A stretch of DNA of 64,000 nt from an uncultured Eubacteriales bacterium (GTDB taxonomy: Bacteria > Bacillota > Clostridia > Oscillospirales > Acutalibacteraceae): positions 96,168 through 160,167 of the forward strand of contig UQEU01000004.1 in assembly GCA_900540085.1 (NCBI GenBank). Direction: 5' to 3'. The notes under the pieces are model-generated. The model made no database searches and was not told the origin of the DNA. It saw nothing but the letters and a program-made list of their open reading frames with translations. Every line of letters begins with the position of its first letter. Within the stretch, counting starts at the first letter, position 1. Position numbers and translations under genes: made by a program. Of the stretch, positions 19,637 to 29,418 are shown in pieces.

Positions 19637-20886
19637 TTTTTGCCCCTCATTTTTTCAAGATTTGAATTAAATGCCGTTTCGTTTTTATTTTCACAGGGAA
19701 AATAATATTTTTTATTTTTTAAATCATCGGGAAGATACTGTTGCTCCGTCCAATGATTTGGATAGTCGTGAGGATATTTATAGAACTGACCTTTTTCTTT
19801 AACATCATCGCCGTCGAAATGAACATTTTGCAAAGCACGGGGAAAAACTTTTCCTTTGCCTGCCTCTACATCTGCCATTGCACTGTTTATCGCATTATAT
19901 GCCGAATTTGACTTCGGACTTGTCGCAACAAGAATGGTTGCATCTGCAAGCGGAATTCTTGCTTCGGGCAGACCGAGCATCATAGCCGAATCAACCGCAG
20001 CCTTTACGATGGGAATGATTTGAGGATATGCAAGACCGACATCTTCACAGGCACATACCATAAGCCGTCTGCACGCCGTTATCAAATCTCCTGCCGATAA
20101 AAGTTTTGCCAAGTAAAAAACTGCTGCGTCGGGGTCAGAGCCACGCATTGACTTTTGAAACGCTGACATCGTATCGTACATCTCGTCGCCTTTTTTATCG
20201 AAACTTATCCCGCCTGACTGCACCATTTCTTTTGCAAAATCGAGTTTTACATTTCCGCCCGATGCGACAACACAGTTTTCAATACTCAATAAAGCTCTTC
20301 TGACATCGCCCCCTGCCTTTTTTGCAAGGTACTCGGCAACGCCGTCTTCAACGGTAATTTTCGTTGAATTTTCTTCTTCCAAAAACTCTATTCCACGCTT
20401 TACGGCAATCTCAATGTCCTGCCAATCCACGCTTTTAAATTCAAAAACCGTACTTCTCGAAAGCACTGCGTTATATATGTAAAAATACGGATTTTCAGTT
20501 GTTGAGGCAATGAGCGTGATTTTTCCGTTTTCAATATACTCAAGAAGACTTTGTTGTTGCTTTTTGTTGAAATACTGAATTTCGTCCAAATAAAGCAATA
20601 CTCCGTTCGGAGCAGAAAAAGTATCGAGTTCTGCTACAATCTGCTTTATATCTTCCGTTTTGGCAGTAGTACCGTTTAATTTTCTTAAAGCCCTGTTTGT
20701 TTTTTTTGCAATAATAGACGCAACTGTTGTTTTGCCGACGCCTGACGGGCCGTAAAAAATCAAGTTTGGAATATTTCCGCTGTCTATCATATTGCGAAGC
20801 GGTTTGCCCGATGCAAGAATATGACGCTGACCGACAACATCGTCTATACTTTGAGGACGCATTCTGTCTGCAAGCGGACTAATCAT
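19633..20886 (-). CDS. rarA: Replication-associated recombination protein RarA
   Basis: RarA (MgsA) is a clamp-loader-like AAA+ ATPase acting at stalled forks. The 417-residue protein has RPQSIDDVVGQ, the Walker A motif GPSGVGKTT, Walker B YLDEIQYF, sensor 1 STTENPY and the C-terminal tetramerisation region with ALQNVHFDG. A GTG three codons upstream is possible, but the ATG at 20886 has GAGGTG at better spacing. It overlaps queH by eight bases. Confidence 0.94.
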   Translation of the reverse strand: MISPLADRMRPQSIDDVVGQRHILASGKPLRNMIDSGNIPNLIFYGPSGVGKTTVASIIAKKTNRALRKLNGTTAKTEDIKQIVAELDTFSAPNGVLLYLDEIQYFNKKQQQSLLEYIENGKITLIASTTENPYFYIYNAVLSRSTVFEFKSVDWQDIEIAVKRGIEFLEEENSTKITVEDGVAEYLAKKAGGDVRRALLSIENCVVASGGNVKLDFAKEMVQSGGISFDKKGDEMYDTMSAFQKSMRGSDPDAAVFYLAKLLSAGDLITACRRLMVCACEDVGLAYPQIIPIVKAAVDSAMMLGLPEARIPLADATILVATSPKSNSAYNAINSAMADVEAGKGKVFPRALQNVHFDGDDVKEKGQFYKYPHDYPNHWTEQQYLPDDLKNKKYYFPCENKNETAFNSNLEKMRGKK

Positions 20887-21499
20887 CTTTCTCACCTCTT
20901 TTTGAAAAAATACAACCGCAGTAATTTTGTCTGTAAAGGTTGTACTGCTTTGACAATTCTATACTGTGTTTATACCCCTCTGCCTTTTTAAAATCCGACG
21001 GCAAAAATTCAACTCCGATTTTTTCGGAAACTTTTTGCCCTATCTCATTTAATTTTTCCGAATTTTTAAGAGGCGAAACAGTAAGTGTGGTGCAAAAATA
21101 ATCAAATCCGAGTTCCTTTGCTTTTTTAGCCGTTTCAAAAAGACGAAGTTCGTAGCAAATAAAACATCTTTCAAATCCCTCTTTGCACTTTTCAAATCCT
21201 TTTACGGCGTCAAAAAACACTCTGCTGTCGTGTTCTCCCTCCAAAAAAGAAACGCTGTCTCCCGCAAACTCCTTTATAAAACGAATTTGCTCATTTTTTC
21301 TTTTGATATATTCATCTTCAGCCGAAATGTTCGGATTATAATAAAAAACAGTAACATTGAAATAATCTTTCAACAAATCTATGCAATGCGACGAACACGG
21401 CGCACAACACGAATGTAGCAAAAGAGAGGGTTTAACGCCCTCTTTTTGCTTTTTTTCTATTATTTCAAACATTTTTTTATGGTAGTTAATTTTATTCAT
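20879..21499 (-). CDS. queH: Epoxyqueuosine reductase QueH
   Basis: QueH performs the last step of queuosine synthesis, reducing epoxyqueuosine in tRNA, and replaces QueG in many anaerobes. The 206-residue protein has the cluster/metal ligands SCCAPCSSH at about residue 30 and CFICYELR further on, plus FYYNPNI. The ATG overlaps the upstream M23 gene stop (TGATG), with little Shine-Dalgarno sequence of its own, which suggests translational coupling. Confidence 0.93.
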   Translation of the reverse strand: MNKINYHKKMFEIIEKKQKEGVKPSLLLHSCCAPCSSHCIDLLKDYFNVTVFYYNPNISAEDEYIKRKNEQIRFIKEFAGDSVSFLEGEHDSRVFFDAVKGFEKCKEGFERCFICYELRLFETAKKAKELGFDYFCTTLTVSPLKNSEKLNEIGQKVSEKIGVEFLPSDFKKAEGYKHSIELSKQYNLYRQNYCGCIFSKRGEKDD

Positions 21500-22926
21500 C
21501 AATTCAAATAATGTTTTGGATTTACCCTTTCTCCATTAATTCTGACTTCAAAGTGGCAATGCGGACCTGTCGAGTTGCCCGTAGAACCGCTTTTTGCTAT
21601 CTGCTGACCTTTTTTAACAGTGTCGCCGACAGACACAAGAAACTTTGAGTTATGTCCGTAAAGCGTTACAACAGAATTCCCCTTTGCATCTTTTCCGTGA
21701 TATACAAGTATATAGTACCCGTAACTGTCTTTCAGCTTTTTAGCCGCTATAACCGTACCCGATTGCGCCGCCACAACTTTTGAGCCTATCGGACAAGGGA
21801 AGTCTATTCCTCCGTGATATGTGCCGTCCGAATAATTTGGGAAGCCTGCCGAAATACTTTTATGACTCGGCACGGGATATGTCATATTTAAAACTGCGTC
21901 CGAACCGTTTATATTTTGGTTTGGTTTTGTAATATCGCCGATATTAACATCGCCGTAATCGTATGTAGTGAGTTCTCTGTCTGCACCTGCGATAATTGCG
22001 TCTATATCTGCCTGAACGGAAGCCTCTGCTTTCTCGTCTATGTTTTTATACTCCGTATAATACCCTGTCTGAACGGAATATTGGTAAAGCAATTCGTCGC
22101 TTTTCACTCTTTCATCAAAAAGTTCGGCTTTCTTTATTGCCAAAGTCTGCTGACTGCTTTCAAGTGCCGACTGTGAATTTTCAAGCACTTTTCCGTCATT
22201 TGCAAGCTGAGTTCTCTTTTCGTCTAAAATTGCCTGTTTTTCTGCCAAGCCGTCTTTTCTCAATATAAGTTCTTCCGTCTGATTTTCTATTTTCTGCATC
22301 AAATCGGCGTCGCTTGTCGATACTTCGGAAATCATTTGAATTCTTGTCAAAAGCGTAGCGATACTGTCGCTTGTAAGCAAAACGGAAAGAATTGAAAAAT
22401 CGCCCGAAATATACATTGCTCTTGCTCTGCGACAATAAATTGCATAAGTCAAATCAAAATCTTCCTGCAACTTGTCAATTTGCGACTGTGCACTTCCGAC
22501 TTCCTCCTCAACAACGGCTATTTCGCTTTGATTTTCGGCAATTCTTGTGTTTAACTCATTAATTTTTGTTTCAAGTTCCGTTATCCTATCCTCATACAAA
22601 GTGAGTTCTTTATTGAGATAGCCTATTCTTGAGTCTATAAGATTTATGTAGTCGAGCGTAACCTTTTGGTTTTGCTCTGCCTCTTTGATTTTTTGTTCCA
22701 TCTCGGCAATATGATTTTGTATATCTGCGAGTTGGTCTTCAAAAGGTCTTAAATCTTTAGTCGTGCTTTCAGACGGTTGTTCTTGTGAAGTGTCAGACTG
22801 ACTGTTTTTGTCCGACAAAGACGAGTTTAAACTATTGTCGGAAGCAAACGAATATGTTGCAGCCGTCAGCGTTATAACAATGCATAAAAACACCGAAACT
22901 AATTTTATCACTTTTTTGTTTTGCAA
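21499..22926 (-). CDS. Secreted coiled-coil M23 peptidase (third FtsEX-linked copy)
   Basis: The 475-residue protein has a signal peptide, a serine-rich linker, a long coiled coil (about residues 60-270) and a C-terminal LytM/M23 domain with intact zinc ligands (YHGGIDF and HCHFEV). This is the EnvC/PcsB layout: a cell-wall hydrolase or activator gated by FtsEX during division. It starts with TTG behind GGGGAA. It is the last of three tandem paralogues and runs into queH. Confidence 0.88.
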   Translation of the reverse strand: MQNKKVIKLVSVFLCIVITLTAATYSFASDNSLNSSLSDKNSQSDTSQEQPSESTTKDLRPFEDQLADIQNHIAEMEQKIKEAEQNQKVTLDYINLIDSRIGYLNKELTLYEDRITELETKINELNTRIAENQSEIAVVEEEVGSAQSQIDKLQEDFDLTYAIYCRRARAMYISGDFSILSVLLTSDSIATLLTRIQMISEVSTSDADLMQKIENQTEELILRKDGLAEKQAILDEKRTQLANDGKVLENSQSALESSQQTLAIKKAELFDERVKSDELLYQYSVQTGYYTEYKNIDEKAEASVQADIDAIIAGADRELTTYDYGDVNIGDITKPNQNINGSDAVLNMTYPVPSHKSISAGFPNYSDGTYHGGIDFPCPIGSKVVAAQSGTVIAAKKLKDSYGYYILVYHGKDAKGNSVVTLYGHNSKFLVSVGDTVKKGQQIAKSGSTGNSTGPHCHFEVRINGERVNPKHYLN

Positions 22927-22939
22927 TTTTATTCCCCGT

Positions 22940-24250
22940 TTACTTTATATATTTAAGCGGATTTACTCTTTTTTTGTCTATTCTGACTTCAAAATGACAA
23001 TGCGGACCCGTTGAATTGCCCGTAGAACCGCTTTTGGCAATAACCTCGCCTTTTTGAACACGCTGTCCTTCTCTGACAAGCAGTTCGCTGTTGTGAGCGT
23101 ACAGTGTAACAACGCTCTTTCCTGCGATATTTTTGCCGTGATAAATCATAATATATTTGCCGTAACTGTCCTTTAGTTTTTTAACGGTAGAAACAGTACC
23201 GCTCTGTGAAGCAACAACATTTGTACCTGTCGGACAAGGAAAATCTACTCCTCCGTGATATTTTCCGCTTGAATAATTTGGGTATCCTGCCGAAATATCC
23301 ATATAGTCAGGCACGGGATACATCAAATTCAATATATCTCTGTTCGGCTTTGATTGTTCTTCTCCGTCGTACTTTTGCTCTGCCTCGCCTATTTGCTTTC
23401 GTATTTCATTTTCTATTTTTTGTAATTCTTCTTCGCTTTGGTTACGATACTCGGAATACATTTTTGTTTTTTCCGTAAGTTTTTTTAAAACAATATCGTT
23501 TTTTCTTTTTTCTTCATCTGCCAAAAGTTTTTTTGAACTTAATTCTTCCTGCTTTTGCAGATACTCGCTTCGTTTTACTTTAAGGTCGATTTGAGCCTGT
23601 TTGGAGTCTTCAATCGCCTGCTCGGTTTTGATTTTATTGTCTGCGAGTTCTTTTTGCAGGTCGCCTATTTTCTTTATAGATGAATTTACGGTCATCATAA
23701 TTTTGCCGTCGTGTTTACTTACCGCATTAATCATTTCAAGGCGTGTTAAAAATTGGGCAACGCCGTCTGAAGTGAGCAAAATCTCCAAAACCGAATAAGT
23801 TCCGCTTATATACTCACAACGCACTCTGTTTTTCCACTCATCATAGACAGAATCAAATTCTTTATAAAGACCGTCTAATTGAATTTTAACATTTTTTGAA
23901 CGTTTTTCAATAGATTTTATATAATTTTCACTATTTGTAATATTATTATTTATATTATTAATACTTTCTTCGGCTTTTTTCGACTCTTTTTCGCAAATCT
24001 CAAGTTCCTTTTGAAGATACGACACTTTCTTTTCAAGCAAGTCGCAATATTCCTGTTCTTTATTCCTGTTGCTTTCAAGAACGGAAAGCCTTTCGTTTGC
24101 ATCCTCTATTTTCTGCTGATACTCCTGTTTTTGCTCTTCCAGACTTTGCTCTTTTGCATAAGGATAAATATTGAAGCAGTGGAAATTTAAGGTAAACAAA
24201 AATGCCAACAAAACGGCAAGAAATTTTTTTGTTCTTTCTTTGCGTTTCAT
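22940..24250 (-). CDS. Secreted coiled-coil M23 peptidase (second copy)
   Basis: The 436-residue paralogue has an N-terminal signal/anchor segment, a coiled coil at about 35-290 and a C-terminal M23 domain with YHGGVDF and HCHFEV, so its zinc site is intact. An ATG six bases upstream is possible, but the one at 24250 has AAGGA at better distance. It lies 14-24 bp from its neighbours, consistent with one transcript with ftsE and ftsX. Confidence 0.87.
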   Translation of the reverse strand: MKRKERTKKFLAVLLAFLFTLNFHCFNIYPYAKEQSLEEQKQEYQQKIEDANERLSVLESNRNKEQEYCDLLEKKVSYLQKELEICEKESKKAEESINNINNNITNSENYIKSIEKRSKNVKIQLDGLYKEFDSVYDEWKNRVRCEYISGTYSVLEILLTSDGVAQFLTRLEMINAVSKHDGKIMMTVNSSIKKIGDLQKELADNKIKTEQAIEDSKQAQIDLKVKRSEYLQKQEELSSKKLLADEEKRKNDIVLKKLTEKTKMYSEYRNQSEEELQKIENEIRKQIGEAEQKYDGEEQSKPNRDILNLMYPVPDYMDISAGYPNYSSGKYHGGVDFPCPTGTNVVASQSGTVSTVKKLKDSYGKYIMIYHGKNIAGKSVVTLYAHNSELLVREGQRVQKGEVIAKSGSTGNSTGPHCHFEVRIDKKRVNPLKYIK

Positions 24251-24273
24251 TGGCATTCCTTCTTTACAAAAGA

Positions 24274-25554
24274 TTATCCAAGATAATTCATCGGGTTAAC
24301 CGCTTTACCGTTAACTCGTACTTCAAAATGGCAGTGAGGACCTGTTGAATTTCCTGTTGAACCGCTTTTTGCGATTAACTGGCCTTTCTTAACATTTTGT
24401 CCCTCTTTAACAAGAAGTTGTGAGTTATGTGCATAAACCGTCTGCATTCCGTTACCGTGACTGATGATGATATGGTAGCCGTAACTGTAATTCAAATACT
24501 TAACAGTAATTACAACACCGTTATCTGCCGCATGGACTGCCGTTCCTGAAGGTACCGCAAAGTCAACACCGCTGTGGTAACGACCGCTCGGGTATCTCGG
24601 AAAGCCTGCCGACAATTTTCTTGAATATGTAGGGTATGCAAGACGACCCGAACCGGGAGTATAATCTCCGCCGCTGTTACCGCCGTTTTGATACTGTTCT
24701 TCTTTTCTTCTGATTTCTTCTTGAAGTTCTTTTTCTATTTTGTCTCTTTCTTTTTCGCTTATTCTGATTTCGGACTCATACTTGCTGATAACACTGTTGT
24801 ATTCCGACATCTTCGAGTCAAGTTTAGACTTGTTTGACTGCTCTTCGGCAAGATTGCTCTCAAGTTCTTGCTTTTTCTTGTTGAGATTTTCTTTCTCTGA
24901 TACCAAAGACTCTTGGTTTGTTTTAAGCTCTGCCTTTTCTTTTTCAAGTTTCTGCTTGCTCTTTTCAATATCATTCATTACATCCATCAATTCTTCAAGT
25001 TTTTCGGAGTCTTGTTCCGAAACAGACTTGAGCATTTCCGAACGGGTAAGCATTGAACTGATATCATTGCAGGTCAAAAGCACTTCAAGGTTTGTAACAC
25101 TTCCCGATATATACATTGCCCTCAATCTCTGACAATATTCATTGTAAGAAGCGTCAAATTCCTTTTGTTTTGCCTCAATCTCTTTTGCGATTTTTGCAAT
25201 CTCAACTTCGGCAGCGTCAATTTGAGCCTGCACTTTGTTGATTTTTGACTGCAAGTTGCTGATTTCACTTTTTATAGAATTTGCATTTTTTTGAATTAAG
25301 TTAATTTTTTGCTCGTAAGCATCTATTTGATTGTTTAAACTTTTTACATAATCTGCATTTTTTTCTTTATAGTTTTTCAACTTTTGCTCTGCATCTGCAA
25401 TAGCGTCGTCGATATTTTCAAGTTCATCTCTCAACTGACTCTCCGACTTTGCCTGTGCAACTATTGAAGTCGAGAAAAAGCAGGAAAACATACAGATTGA
25501 CAATAAAGCACATATAAGTTTTTTTGAAAAATTATTAAAGCGCACGAATTTCAC
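24274..25554 (-). CDS. Secreted coiled-coil M23 peptidase (first copy)
   Basis: The 426-residue protein has a signal peptide ending near VAQAKS, a long coiled coil (about 35-290), a glycine-rich linker and an M23 domain with YHSGVDF and HCHFEV. Of the three copies it directly follows ftsX, and its GTG start lies inside the ftsX coding end (20-bp overlap), which couples it to the transporter. This is the best candidate for the direct FtsEX-controlled hydrolase. Confidence 0.88.
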   Translation of the reverse strand: MKFVRFNNFSKKLICALLSICMFSCFFSTSIVAQAKSESQLRDELENIDDAIADAEQKLKNYKEKNADYVKSLNNQIDAYEQKINLIQKNANSIKSEISNLQSKINKVQAQIDAAEVEIAKIAKEIEAKQKEFDASYNEYCQRLRAMYISGSVTNLEVLLTCNDISSMLTRSEMLKSVSEQDSEKLEELMDVMNDIEKSKQKLEKEKAELKTNQESLVSEKENLNKKKQELESNLAEEQSNKSKLDSKMSEYNSVISKYESEIRISEKERDKIEKELQEEIRRKEEQYQNGGNSGGDYTPGSGRLAYPTYSRKLSAGFPRYPSGRYHSGVDFAVPSGTAVHAADNGVVITVKYLNYSYGYHIIISHGNGMQTVYAHNSQLLVKEGQNVKKGQLIAKSGSTGNSTGPHCHFEVRVNGKAVNPMNYLG

Positions 25555-26455
25555 TGCCTTCCTTATTCAAATATTTACGCATGGTAATCATTGAACCGCC
25601 TACACCGCTCAAAATACCGATACCGATAAATGCGAGAAGCATATAAACGGCGTAATCCCAGAAATCTACAAGTTTAAGCTGAATTGAGTCGAACAGGTCT
25701 TTGAACTGAACTCCTACAAGTTGGTATATACCGAACACAAGGAACAGCGAGATGACACCCGACAAAATTCCCAAAATCATACCCTCTACAACAAAAGGCA
25801 ATCTTACAAAACCGTTTGTTGCGCCCACGCTTTTCATAATGCTGATTTCAAGGCGTCTTGAGTAAACCGTAAGTCTTATGGTGTTTGAAATGATAAACAT
25901 ACTGATTGCAAAAAGAACTGCTACAATGACAATGGAAATGACTGTAACGCCCTGTCTGATTGTTACAAGTTTTTCTGCAAGTTCCTTATTTTCACGAACT
26001 GTTTCAACATGGTTTACGCCTTTAACTTTTTCAACAGTTTCGTCAAAAATCGACAAATCATCTATTGTTACTTTATATGCATCGGGCAGCGGAATGTCTT
26101 TGCTTAACCCTTGAAAGAACTCTGCCTGAGCCTCTTCCATAGTGTTAAGTTGTTCTTCCCACGCATCTTCTTTAGACTGAAAATCTACATCTTTAACATT
26201 TGAAATGTTTTCAAGTTCCTCTTTCATAACTTCAAGGTCAGCATCGGAAGTGCCGTCTTCGACAAATGCCATAACAACATTTTCTTCTTCTATTTTGCCG
26301 AGCAAAGACTCGATATTTACAAACAGCATTGACGCTGAGCCTATCATTACAAGACAACTCATAAGAACTGCAATAGATGCGATACTCATCATTCTGTTTG
26401 ACCAAATATTTCTGAAACCCTCTTTAATGAGGTATTTTACGCTTGAAGAACTCAT
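25535..26455 (-). CDS. ftsX: Cell-division protein FtsX
   Basis: FtsX is the membrane subunit of the FtsEX complex, a mechanotransmitter that activates wall hydrolases. The 306-residue protein has four predicted transmembrane segments: one near residues 20-45, then an extracellular loop of about 120 residues that would contact the coiled-coil partner, then three in the C-terminal half. It overlaps ftsE by four bases and the first M23 gene by 20 bases. Confidence 0.95.
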   Translation of the reverse strand: MSSSSVKYLIKEGFRNIWSNRMMSIASIAVLMSCLVMIGSASMLFVNIESLLGKIEEENVVMAFVEDGTSDADLEVMKEELENISNVKDVDFQSKEDAWEEQLNTMEEAQAEFFQGLSKDIPLPDAYKVTIDDLSIFDETVEKVKGVNHVETVRENKELAEKLVTIRQGVTVISIVIVAVLFAISMFIISNTIRLTVYSRRLEISIMKSVGATNGFVRLPFVVEGMILGILSGVISLFLVFGIYQLVGVQFKDLFDSIQLKLVDFWDYAVYMLLAFIGIGILSGVGGSMITMRKYLNKEGSEIRAL

Positions 26456-27306
26456 CTGTTGTCACCTCCGTCTTTATTTTCATCTGCGGAAGTTGACGAA
26501 CTTTCAACAACATCTTCAAGATTGTCAAAAACATCGTCAAGCGAACTGTCGTTGAGTGCCGTATTTTCACTGAAATAGTACATATCTGTTTCTTTAACTT
26601 CCGTTTCCTCTTTTTTCTTCGCAAAACGAGCGTTAAGCGGGTCGGGAGTATCTGAAACAACTTGTCCGTTTTTGATAACTATAACACGCCTTTGATACAT
26701 TTTAACAAGGTCGTGTTCGTGTGTAACCATAACTACTGTTTTGCCGTCGTTGTTGATTTTTGTCAAAAGGTCAACAATTTCTCGGCTCATTTCGGGGTCA
26801 ACATTTCCCGTCGGCTCGTCGGCAACTATCAAATCGGGATTATTTACAAGAGCTCTTGCAAGTGAAACACGCTGTTGCTCACCGCCTGAAAGTTCGTTCG
26901 GCATACAACGGGCTTTTTTAGAAAGACCTACAAGTCCCAAAATATACGGAACACGCTTTCTGATGTCTTTTTCCTTTGCACCGATTACTCGCATGGCGAA
27001 CGCTACATTATCGTACACGCTCATTTTCGGGATAAGTCGGAAATCTTGGAAAACTATACCCATTGTTCGTCTGTAATACGGAACATCTTTTTTCTTCATC
27101 TGTGAAGAAGAATAGTCATTTACAATAACTTCTCCCTCTGTTGGTTTTTCTTCATGCATAATAAGTTTCAAAAATGTACTTTTACCTGCACCTGAAGAGC
27201 CTACAATAAATACAAACTCGCCGTCTTCGATTTTAATATTTACATTGCTGAGCGCTTTTGTACCGTTAGTTGAATAGACCTTTGTAACATCTTTAAATTC
27301 TATCAC
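26452..27306 (-). CDS. ftsE: Cell-division ATP-binding protein FtsE
   Basis: FtsE is the ATPase of FtsEX. It shows GSSGAGKST (Walker A), LSGGEQQR (signature), LIVADEPTG (Walker B) and the H-loop THEH. The first 225 residues are a normal FtsE; beyond them lies an extra acidic, serine-rich tail of about 55 residues ending in a disordered stretch. It starts with GTG behind AGAGGT and leads the ftsE-ftsX-M23 x3 operon. Confidence 0.95.
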   Translation of the reverse strand: MIEFKDVTKVYSTNGTKALSNVNIKIEDGEFVFIVGSSGAGKSTFLKLIMHEEKPTEGEVIVNDYSSSQMKKKDVPYYRRTMGIVFQDFRLIPKMSVYDNVAFAMRVIGAKEKDIRKRVPYILGLVGLSKKARCMPNELSGGEQQRVSLARALVNNPDLIVADEPTGNVDPEMSREIVDLLTKINNDGKTVVMVTHEHDLVKMYQRRVIVIKNGQVVSDTPDPLNARFAKKKEETEVKETDMYYFSENTALNDSSLDDVFDNLEDVVESSSTSADENKDGGDNR

Positions 27307-27525
27307 TTAAAACTACCTCTATTTTAACGAAATACTATATTTTGTAACATATTTTGGACAAACAGCCATATATTGTTTTGCCCAAAAATCATAATATTAT
27401 AATATCACAACTTAAGCAAAATCGCAATAGAATATTGTATCTTTTTTGTAAATACTGTAACTAATTGTAATCATTTCAATCTGTACATAGACAAATCACA
27501 AAGTAAAAGTTTCTTTTCCGACATA

Positions 27526-27567
27526 TAAAAAAAGAAAATCGCCGAAGTTTGACGCTTCAGCGATTTT
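27526..27567 (-). terminator. Terminator of the rubredoxin gene
   Basis: On the minus strand AAAATCGCTGAAG pairs with CTTCGGCGATTTT, followed by a CTTTTTTT run, about 30 bp past the rubredoxin stop. Confidence 0.85.
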
Positions 27568-27595
27568 ATAAATTTTTCACATTTATGATTTTGGC

Positions 27596-27751
27596 TTATT
27601 CTTCTGAAAAACTGTCTTTACCTACTCCGCAAAGAGGGCAAAGGAAATCTTCCGGAAGGTCTTCCCATTTTGTGCCGGGAGCAATTCCGTTTTCTTCGTC
27701 GCCGAGTTCTTCGTCATAAACATAGCCGCATACATCGCAGATATATTTCAT
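27596..27751 (-). CDS. Rubredoxin
   Basis: A 51-residue protein with the two iron-binding pairs CDVCGY near the N-terminus and CPLCG near the C-terminus, and the conserved WEDLPEDF between them. Rubredoxin carries single electrons; the flavodiiron protein gene 110 bp upstream encodes its usual partner in oxygen or NO reduction. A GGAGG site precedes the ATG. Confidence 0.97.
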   Translation of the reverse strand: MKYICDVCGYVYDEELGDEENGIAPGTKWEDLPEDFLCPLCGVGKDSFSEE

Positions 27752-27861
27752 TTGCAATACCTCCGTAAATTATTTAACAACAAATGTCATTATAATATTG
27801 TTTTACCAACAACTTCATATTATCAAAAACAATTTGAATTTTCAAGCGTAAAATTTAAAAA

Positions 27862-29058
27862 TTACATACTTTTTTCAATTTCGTCAACAAGTGCATCTAT
27901 TTGCTCCGTTTGACAATCCTTGAGCGATGATTTAATTGTGAGCATATTTTCAAGATATGTCATATTTTTAAGAGGCTCAAGCACTGCACGCATCTGCTTT
28001 GCACTTACAGGCGCCCAAGAGCCGTTTTCTATGAAAGCGACAGTTCTGTTTTGAACAGAATGAGCGACAATATCATGAAGCAAATCTTCCATTTTAATGA
28101 AGATACCGTTATTGTATGTGTTTGAAGCAAAAACAATATGGCTGTACTCAAAAATTGCCGAGATAACTTCTGAAACATGGGTAACCGAAACATCGAAAAC
28201 TTTTGTTTCTATACCTTTTTCACGCAATTTACAAGCCAAAATATCGCAAGCATTTGCAGTATTGCCGTAAACAGAAGAATACGCAATTACTACGCCTTTT
28301 TTCTCACTTTCATACTTGCTCCACTTTGAATATTTTTCAACCATAAGTTCAATATCTTTTCTGTGGACAAGACCGTGAAGAGGACAAATCATCTCTATAT
28401 CAAGTGCAGAGGCTTTTTTAAGCAAAGTCTGTACCTGCATACCGTATTTGCCGACAATATTTGAATAATAACGGCGTGACTCGTCAAGGCAATCCTTTTC
28501 AAAATTTACCTCATCGGAGAAAATTGCACCGTCAAGACTGCCGAAACTGCCGAATGCATCTGCCGAAAACAAAATCTTATCCGTACTGTCGTACGACACC
28601 ATAACCTCCGGCCAATGTACCATAGGTGCCATAAGGAAAGTAAACTTATGCCTGCCCGTTTCAAGAGTGTCGCCTTCTTTTACAATATGAACTCTGCCCG
28701 AAAAATCGCCTTCAAAAAACTGATTTAACATAGAAAGCACTTTTGCGTTGCACACAACGATTGCGTCAGGATACCTTTTTACCGTTTCGGCAACAGTTGC
28801 AGAATGGTCGGGTTCCATATGATGAACCACTATATAGTCAAGTTTTCTGCCGTCAAGGGCGTGTTCTACATTTTCAAAAAACAACTCCCCGACTGCCTTG
28901 TCAACAGTGTCGAAAAGCACTGTTTTTTCGTCTGTTAAAACATAAGAGTTGTATGAAATTCCTCTCGGTACGGGATAAACTCCCTCAAAAAGTGCAAGTC
29001 GTCTGTCATTTGCTCCTACCCAGATTAAATCATCGGATATTTTTCTTGTGCAGTACAT
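27862..29058 (-). CDS. fprA: Flavodiiron protein (FprA family)
   Basis: A-type flavoprotein that reduces oxygen to water (or NO to N2O) in anaerobes. The 398-residue protein has the metallo-beta-lactamase-like diiron domain with HMEPDHS (H-x-E-x-D-H ligands) and MVHWPE, and a C-terminal flavodoxin domain beginning at about 255 with AYSSVYGNTA. The core FDP architecture has no fused rubredoxin, which is supplied by the adjacent gene. An AGGAGG site precedes the ATG. Confidence 0.95.
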   Translation of the reverse strand: MYCTRKISDDLIWVGANDRRLALFEGVYPVPRGISYNSYVLTDEKTVLFDTVDKAVGELFFENVEHALDGRKLDYIVVHHMEPDHSATVAETVKRYPDAIVVCNAKVLSMLNQFFEGDFSGRVHIVKEGDTLETGRHKFTFLMAPMVHWPEVMVSYDSTDKILFSADAFGSFGSLDGAIFSDEVNFEKDCLDESRRYYSNIVGKYGMQVQTLLKKASALDIEMICPLHGLVHRKDIELMVEKYSKWSKYESEKKGVVIAYSSVYGNTANACDILACKLREKGIETKVFDVSVTHVSEVISAIFEYSHIVFASNTYNNGIFIKMEDLLHDIVAHSVQNRTVAFIENGSWAPVSAKQMRAVLEPLKNMTYLENMLTIKSSLKDCQTEQIDALVDEIEKSM

Positions 29059-29418
29059 AAAACTTCCTCCTGATATAATATAATGAAATATGAAATTGAT
29101 TATAAAATATAATAAAAGTTTCGTTTTTCAACAATTTTCTGACTGAAAAAGCATTATTTTAGTATCTGCCGATTTTCACAAAAACAAAAAATTTCTCAAT
29201 CAAAACTGCGTTTTAAAAATTTTCTAAAGTATTTTACACTTTTTAATTATATTTTTCAAGAAATAAATTATTAATATTGGACTAAAAAGCATAAAAAACA
29301 AAAAAATATATATTTTTTGTTCGTTTTGTGTTAAACTTGCACTAAATTATTGACAAATGCTAAAATATATTATACAATTTTAACAACATACTTTCACATT
29401 TAGATTGGAGTGTTCTAC
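29059..29418 (+). promoter_or_regulatory. Divergent intergenic region with EF-G-like promoter
   Basis: A 360-bp AT-rich gap without a gene. It contains TTGACA-N17-TACAAT at 29350-29378, an excellent promoter for the EF-G-like gene 41 bp downstream. No riboswitch or repeat was recognised. Confidence 0.7.

Noticed and set aside
27307..27525. A small gene or RNA between ftsE and the rubredoxin terminator
   Set aside because: No open frame with a ribosome site and no stable structure was seen; the stretch holds only AT-rich promoter-like DNA for ftsE with several equally plausible -10 boxes.
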